This document shows positions 58,600 through 64,000 of a DNA stretch of 64,000 bases, piece after piece. Both the position numbers and the translations under genes were made by a program. How positions within the stretch are numbered: the stretch's first letter is position 1; each line of letters starts with the position of its first letter. The notes under the pieces were generated by a model. It was given only the letters and a program-made list of their open reading frames with translations, ran no database searches and was not told the origin of the DNA. Source of the stretch: Crocodylus rhombifer (lineage: Eukaryota > Chordata > Crocodylia > Crocodylidae); assembly GCA_038503035.1 (NCBI GenBank), contig JAVSML010000028.1, positions 193,464 to 257,463 of the forward strand, given 5' to 3'.

Positions 58600-59825
58600 T
58601 AGTTATGGGTCTTTCCACTTGTGACTGAGATCTACAGTTGCAACTCCCACTATACTGTCTTTTAGAGCCACCCTTTGTGCTAAAGAGAAGGAAATATGAT
58701 GCTGTTTATCAGGCCTGCTTATGCTATAATAATAAAATGAAATTAGATCCTAATGTACTCAGGCATTACTTGAGCAGGACAGAATTACTGACCTTCACTC
58801 TGATTATTAATGTGCAAAACTCACTTTCTCCCAGCTGTGAAAACTGCCTCTCATTTCTGAGGTGAGAACAAAAAAAGATTTCACTTCCTGCACCTGTGAA
58901 AACAGGATTTTTTTTCCTGGTCATGAAAATTTTACCCACAGCAGGTCCAGCCATCAGTGACAACATCAGAAAACTCTGTGCCACTCCCCCTTATTCTATT
59001 CCCCACATTTACTTTGATGAACACTTGGGGGGCCCAGTTTTCTTCCGACTTTAGTAGATGTTTTCAGCATGCAGAGACACTGCTGCTAGGACTGAAATCC
59101 ACTCTGCTGCAAAGGTCAGCTGTATTTTGGAGTGGGCAAGTGCAAGGGGAGGATAAAATAATCATATGTTTTCATATCAAAAGGACAATTTTATTTACTC
59201 ATAGGAAACCCTGATGTTTAGAGATCTTGTTTCCAGACACCAAAAATGTCCCAGTTTTTAATTGTATTAGTTCAGAACATTTGGTTTTCTTGTAACTACC
59301 GACTGTTTAAGATCCATTGGTATGCCAAGTGGTATTCACCCTGCATTTATCAGAAACAAACAGGCCAGTGGAACAAGCTTTCAGTGTAATAACTAGTGCT
59401 TGGTGTGAAGAGAAAAGCTAAAAGAATGGAGAAACAATCAAAGTTGTTTTTGCTCAGAGCGAATGTCAAGTATGTTTGGTTAGTGGTTAAACTCCTTCAA
59501 AACACTAAGTTATCAGGGGGGAAAAAAAGAAAACCTCCTTTATTTCAGATGCACATGGCCTGCTGCTGAGTCAGAGGCTGGCAGTGATTATACCAGCAGA
59601 ATGTTTTAATGTACTTTTGTCCTTTGTCTGAGTAAGTCAAGACCTTAAAATCCATTTGCAAAAATGACTTGGACATTCAGGAGACTAATTAGGGTGTAGC
59701 AAATAACACCATATTATAGAGATATGTGAGATTAACTATAAACTAGCAAGTTTGGCTATTAAAGCAGTCTAGACACAGCAGAGTGGAGCTTAGCATTAGC
59801 TGATTAATTTTCCCTTGCCAAAACT
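58600..59825. other. No gene recognised
   Basis: AT-rich intergenic sequence. The ~75-85 codon frames are unsupported. Confidence 0.5.
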
Positions 59826-59828
59826 TTA

Positions 59829-60300
59829 GGCCAGGAACAGAAATGACACACAAACTGGCATAAATGGTAAGAAACTGGTTCAAATCTGTAACATAACAGA
59901 AGTTTACTGCATATAAATCACTTTCAAAACTGGTTTAAGACAAACCTGGATGGATGCAGTATCCGTCTTAACTGATTTAGGTTAAATCAGTTTAATGACT
60001 TTCTGTCCCAGATCCCCTCCAGATTCAAGTTCATTCACAGTCCCCCAGCATCCCAGAATGCTTTGCACTTTCCGCCAAATCCCCCCCTTACAGTGTGGGT
60101 GGACTAGCTTTGGCCCAAGCTGTCTGCTTCAGCCAAGAAGGGAGGTATGCCCCAGTGCCCCCAGCTTCTGGTCTGGCCCACGGCAGGCATGTGGCTGTGT
60201 TTCTGGAACCAAAAGTGATTCACTCTTCACTTGCTGATCAGTTCAATCTACACAGCTTAAACTAACCTCCCTCAGGCTTTCTGATCATCTGTACTTAGTC
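59829..60300 (+). mobile_element. Harbinger-like MITE family B, with TTA flanks (472 bp)
   Basis: Begins GGCCAGGAACAGAAATG and ends CATCTGTACTTAGTC; the reverse complement of the end, GACTAAGTACAGATG, matches the start. The 3-bp TTA at 59826-59828 and 60301-60303 fits PIF/Harbinger insertion. Internal words match the copy at 47084 (gaaactggttcaaatctgta, ctgtcccagatcccct). Confidence 0.8.
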
Positions 60301-60377
60301 TTAAAGGTAGCTCAGGTGTCCCCATATTATACTGAATACTACAATGTACAATGTAAACCTTACTGAATGGAAATGAG

Positions 60378-60605
60378 ATTTTAGGGTATAGTTACACTGT
60401 GAACACTACTATCACAGCAGCACAGGTGCATGTCTGAGCTACCTTTAAACTAACTAATTTAAGTAATGCTGAGCAGTACACACCTTAGTGTTTCTCCTTC
60501 TTGGGTGTCTTTTGCAGCCAGCCCTTTCCAAGATAGAAGGTTTAAACCAGCCTGTGACTGCACTATAGACACATCTGTAGATTCAGTGTGAAAATGTGAG
60601 ATAAG
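60378..60605. mobile_element. Putative MITE (tagttacac-type ends)
   Basis: Opens 'gggtatagttacactgtgaa' and closes 'tagattcagtgtgaaaa'. It resembles the 43010-43272 element in layout (cagcagcac, tctgagctacctttaaa). The evidence is by eye only. Confidence 0.35.
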
Positions 60606-60716
60606 CTCCTAAATCAGTTTAGCTTTTTTCCAGATTTTACCCCAGTCTACACTAGAGGAGCCCATTAAGCCCATAGTTAACACTATTGCAAAAAAAACAA
60701 AAAAAAGGAAAGATTT

Positions 60717-61038
60717 GGCCAGGTATAGACATTACATTTTTATCAGTATAGACGTTACATTTTTACCAGGGTAAGTGATCTGAAACCAGACTGTACCCAT
60801 AACAGAACAGAAATCCGGCACAAAAAAAAAAAGGTCTGTACCCAGAACAGAAGAGAGGTTTAGCACATACAGACTGATTTAAAAATGCTGGAACCCGGTC
60901 TAAGATTTTTGCCCCCCACCCCCTCAACAAAAGGCAAATGTGTATTCTGTTCACTACCTCCTAAACTATGCCACTTACAGAAAACCATGTAACTTAAATC
61001 GATTCAGCCTCAGGCATTTTGAATATCTGTACCTAGCC
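60717..61038 (+). mobile_element. Harbinger-like MITE family B, with TTT flanks (322 bp)
   Basis: Starts GGCCAGGTATAGACATTACA and ends 'atatctgtacctagcc', whose reverse complement GGCTAGGTACAGATAT matches it. TTT flanks both ends (60714-60716, 61039-61041). An internal 23-bp tandem duplication lies at 60724-60769. It carries the family words 'cataacagaacagaaatccg' and 'acagactgatttaaaaatg'. Confidence 0.8.
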
Positions 61039-61044
61039 TTTGTT

Positions 61045-61990
61045 TATAAAATATACTTCCCTTTCTCCAGACAATGAGTTAGCTTTAAGAAAGCAAAGAA
61101 AACTTTCCTGGCTTGGCTTTACTTGGCTTTATTTACCTGTCAGCTTTACTTGCTCAGACCATAAGGCAAGTATCATCCTGCTGTAAAATTACAGTCATCC
61201 CCACATGTATACAAATATAGGGGGAGACCCAGGATCCTTATGGCCCTGTACTTGCAAATGTTTTCGCAGGTGCCAAGCTCACACAACTGAACAGTTCTAT
61301 GGCAGTCAGTATGGTTTTACTCTGACTGTAAGCTCGTTGGGGGCAAGGGTTATATTTATACACCATGTACTACACTGGGGTCCTGGTCTACACTCGGGGT
61401 TCCATAGGACTACTTCACATAATAATCAGTAAGGGATGCATGCACAAGAATTTGCTGGAGCTGGTCCTTAGGCATCATTTGTACTCAACAGTGAACTAAT
61501 TAGCTTTAAATCTGAATGGATTTTGTTTAACTGGTACAAAGCAGAGTGTTGGCACCTTTGTCTGTTTTTTATTTGATTACGGCTTGTATTGGTTTATCTT
61601 AAATTGATTCTTTTCCGAATTGTGTAAATTCTGTGCGACAGGTTTAAGGCAGAAGGCTTGGTACATTTGTACCTTATAGACTAAATCAGAGCAACTAAAT
61701 CAGCATAAACTTTCCTGAGCAGTGGGGTTATTTCATCAGATACTATTTTTAATTGTTTTTTAAACTCGCATTAGGAGCATTGACATTGTATTTTGCCCCC
61801 TTTTAACCAAACTGTCTTGAAAATCACTGCAGTAAACTTGTGCAGCTTTGAATCTGTGGAACTCTCATTTACCCGCAGTTTCACCTCTGTGTTCCTGCCT
61901 CACAACACTGCGCAGGGAATCAGGGAAGCACCATTATCCCTATATTCCAGATGAAGAACTAAGGCAGAGAGAGATTCATCTTTTTGGTAC
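61045..61990. other. No gene recognised
   Basis: Intergenic. A short MIR-like piece may lie near 61925-61975 ('attccagatgaagaactaag'), too short to be sure. Confidence 0.4.
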
Positions 61991-61994
61991 CGAT

Positions 61995-62270
61995 GTGGGC
62001 ATTTATATGCGTACCTTTTTGTCCCACAAAGCACCAGAGATCTGTTGCTTCAGAGCAGACTAGGTTAATTGAGTCTGCTCCACGTGAGCTGATGCACGCT
62101 GCACTGTGCCACGTGTGGTATAAGCAGCTAAATACACGTCAGCATGCAGAAAATGGTGGCAGTTCACTTTTGAACTAAAGCACCTCCGTTGCCATTATAC
62201 AACTGTATGCATTGAAGCGTTGGGTGCTTTTCAGAGTGCCTGGCGCTGTGGCACTTACACGTGTAAAAAA
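61995..62270. mobile_element. MITE family C, copy 3
   Basis: Shares 'cagagcagact', 'ttaattgagtctgctcc' and 'aactaaagcacctc' followed by 'gttgcca' with copies 1 and 2. The end 'ttacacgtgtaaaa' is itself palindromic. Boundaries are approximate. Confidence 0.55.
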
Positions 62271-62274
62271 AAAC

Positions 62275-63340
62275 CCTAAAAACATTTTAGGATCTCTAGA
62301 CCCTGAAGTGAAATCCTGAGACCTGTATCAGGTGTTTAAGCTCCATATGCACTGCAAGCTGAAAGTTAGTTGCCTCAGAGCTGTATCCACAAACACCAGA
62401 GAAAGGAAGCTACCTGAACTCAGGATTCAGCATGCAGCTCCCTAGAGTTAGCCAACAAGGAAACTCTGAGAACAGGGCCAGTTTTGAGGCCTAGCTGTCT
62501 GGTGCCACGGTTAGGTCTGCGGGAAGGTATCCTCGGCAGTCCAGGATACAGTCAGAAGCACTCTCCTAAATGTCATACGTAAATTCATTCTTTTTACCTA
62601 CAGAACAGCAACAGTACTTTGGTTTCGAAATGGCAGGGGAGTTAACTATCTCACCCTCTCCCCCTGCTTATGTTTAGAATGCTTACATGGCAAGTAGGAG
62701 ACCAAGTCTCCCACTCCTTCAGTCCTCTGCCTAAAGGGCTTAAACTTGCATCTCCTACAGCCCAGGAGACTTCCTTGACCAGAAGGATAGCCTAGGCTGT
62801 GTGGGGACATTTTCCAACTCCACTCTCTTTCCCCCAACTCCATCCCATTGAAGCTGTTAGTCTCCAGGAAGAATTAATGATTCATTGGGACAGTGCAATC
62901 TCTGGGTTCCTTCAGCAGTGGTGATGGGTGGGCTCTGCTCTCTGCTTGCTCCCCCACTGCTTGCTCTCCCAGGACAGGACTGGCAGCCCACAGTGAACCA
63001 GGAGCTGCTGGGAGGTACAGTGAATAGGGATCTCAGGTGCAGGTGGGCCTGATCTGGAATTGCAGAGTGGAGGCCAGGCTCAATTTGCATGGGGATGGGG
63101 TGCTAAGTATGTGCTAACTTTAATACCAGCTAAAGTTAGCATGTGCTAATTGCAAGGTGCAACTACACCCTTAGTTATGAGTTGGGGGAGAAGGGGGTGT
63201 GAGAGCAGAGAGAGAGGTTATCAGTTTCCAGTACCAGAATCTAAAACAGCTAGGAAAGGAAAAACATTTGGGTGAAAGCTTCTGACAAATCAGGTGCTTC
63301 TGTTGTTTTTTTCTCATCTGTGCCACAACTACAATAATGC
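62275..63340. other. No gene recognised
   Basis: Intergenic. A small hairpin at 63112-63141 (tgctaacttta / taaagttagca) is the only clear structure. Confidence 0.5.
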
Positions 63341-63344
63341 CAGC

Positions 63345-64000
63345 TAGGGTTATGCAAAATGGCAGCGTTTCGTTTCAATTTCAGCTTCGCTGTTTTGAAG
63401 GGACAGTGTTTCATTTCACTGTTTCAAAATACTGTTCCATTTCATTTTGCCAAAACTGTTTTGCTGTATTGACACTGATTCAATGCGTTGCAGCATTTGG
63501 CCCATAGGCTATAACGGGGAATCATGAAAATGCCACTTTGTCATTTCTTGCCTGATTCAAGTGAAAGCAGCAGGGATGGTAGCCCCATCTAAGACCACTA
63601 AGCCTGCCAAGTTTCAAGGAGATAGGGGGTGCAGGGGTTTCTGGGAAATAGCACTTCAAGCTGTTCAGAGCAAAACTTGTGACGTGTGAGTGTGAAAGCA
63701 CAGGGTGATAAAAACAGCAGGCATGGAGCCCCTGATAAGGCCAAGAAGCCTGCCATCTTTCAAAGAGATAGCTGCAGAGGTTTCTGAGAAACCACATTTC
63801 AAACTGTTCAGAGCAAAACTCATGACATGTGTGACTTTGTGTGTGTGTGTGTGTTAAGGCAGAGCAGGATAAAAACAGCAAGGATGCTAGCCCCTTCTAA
63901 GGCCTTGAAGCCTGCCATCTTTCAAGGAGATAAGTGCAGGGGTTTCTGGGAAACTGCATTTTGTCACTGGGTAGGGTTCCTAGAGATGTCTGGGACACCC
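63345..64000 (+). mobile_element. hAT-like element with internal tandem repeats, runs off window
   Basis: Starts TAGGGTTATGCAAAATGG, matching the end TAGGGCAATGCAAA of the element at 11530-12240. A subterminal region of 'gtttcatttc' words follows (63363-63460). Then come tandem units starting near 63568, 63715 and 63876 that share 'gaagcctgccatctttcaag' and 'gcaggggtttctgggaaa'. Only the left terminus is in the window, so the duplication (predicted atgccagc) cannot be checked. Confidence 0.6.
63568..64000 (+). repeat. Tandem array, period about 147-161 bp
   Basis: Three units (the last incomplete) carry the order 'cagcaggg-atg', 'aagcctgcca', 'caaggagata', 'gtttctgggaaa' and 'ctgttcagagcaaaact'. 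The second holds a TG microsatellite (63838-63854), which explains the longer spacing. Confidence 0.85.

Noticed and set aside
1..64000. CRISPR arrays, operons, phage or bacterial defence genes
   Set aside because: The window is a vertebrate intron and gene desert. The repeats present are transposons, tandem arrays and microsatellites, with no regular short repeats separated by unique spacers.
1..64000. tRNA or rRNA genes
   Set aside because: No cloverleaf or rRNA-like segment was recognised apart from the tRNA-derived heads of MIR SINEs, which are diverged.

Overview
This window looks like nuclear DNA from a non-mammalian amniote. A crocodilian is favoured and a turtle is possible. The repeat content supports this: CR1 LINEs with octamer-type 3' tails, Penelope-like elements with GIY-YIG endonuclease remnants, MIR-type SINEs, hAT-, Harbinger- and Tigger-like DNA transposon debris, and solo LTRs. 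Gene density is very low. I see no prokaryotic signals (operons, ribosome binding sites, CRISPR).

The only host gene I can support is the last coding exon of neurexin-1 (NRXN1), + strand, 22892-23196. It encodes the end of the stalk, the single transmembrane helix and the cytoplasmic tail ending in the PDZ ligand EYYV. Everything upstream (1-22891) is therefore its last intron. The roughly 3 kb after the stop codon has almost no recognisable repeats and is probably 3' UTR, with several AATAAA candidates up to about 26.3 kb. From there to 64000 I find only intergenic, transposon-rich sequence.

Layout. 1-7.5 kb: unremarkable AT-rich intron. 7.5-9.5 kb: a MITE, a CR1 tail and a Penelope-like element with matching flanking repeats. 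10.8-12.6 kb: an old CR1 copy split by a hAT-like fold-back element with an intact 8-bp target duplication. 12.9-13.9 kb: a degenerate GC-rich tandem array. 14.7-15.3 kb: a perfect 46-bp palindrome and a 20-G run, each beside a copy of the same short sequence. 16-20 kb: duplicated repeat fragments and a CR1 tail. 22.9-26.3 kb: NRXN1 exon and UTR. 27 kb: second copy of the 7.6-kb MITE. 29-35 kb: hairpin MITE, a 67-bp inverted pair, a Tigger-like end and a small Lys/Ser/Pro-rich frame. 37.5-40.7 kb: a nested stack of Penelope fragment, solo LTR and a 2.2-kb CR1 whose reverse transcriptase is frameshifted. 41-56 kb: MIRs, hAT and Harbinger-like MITEs. 57-58.6 kb: a long palindrome, a second solo LTR and a hairpin MITE. 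59.8-61 kb: two Harbinger-like MITEs. 63.3-64 kb: a hAT-like end leading into a tandem array that runs off the window.

I found no undescribed multi-gene system. The most distinctive signals are structural: nested insertions whose target duplications can be read directly, fold-back and palindromic elements, and several multi-copy MITE families that may not be catalogued.
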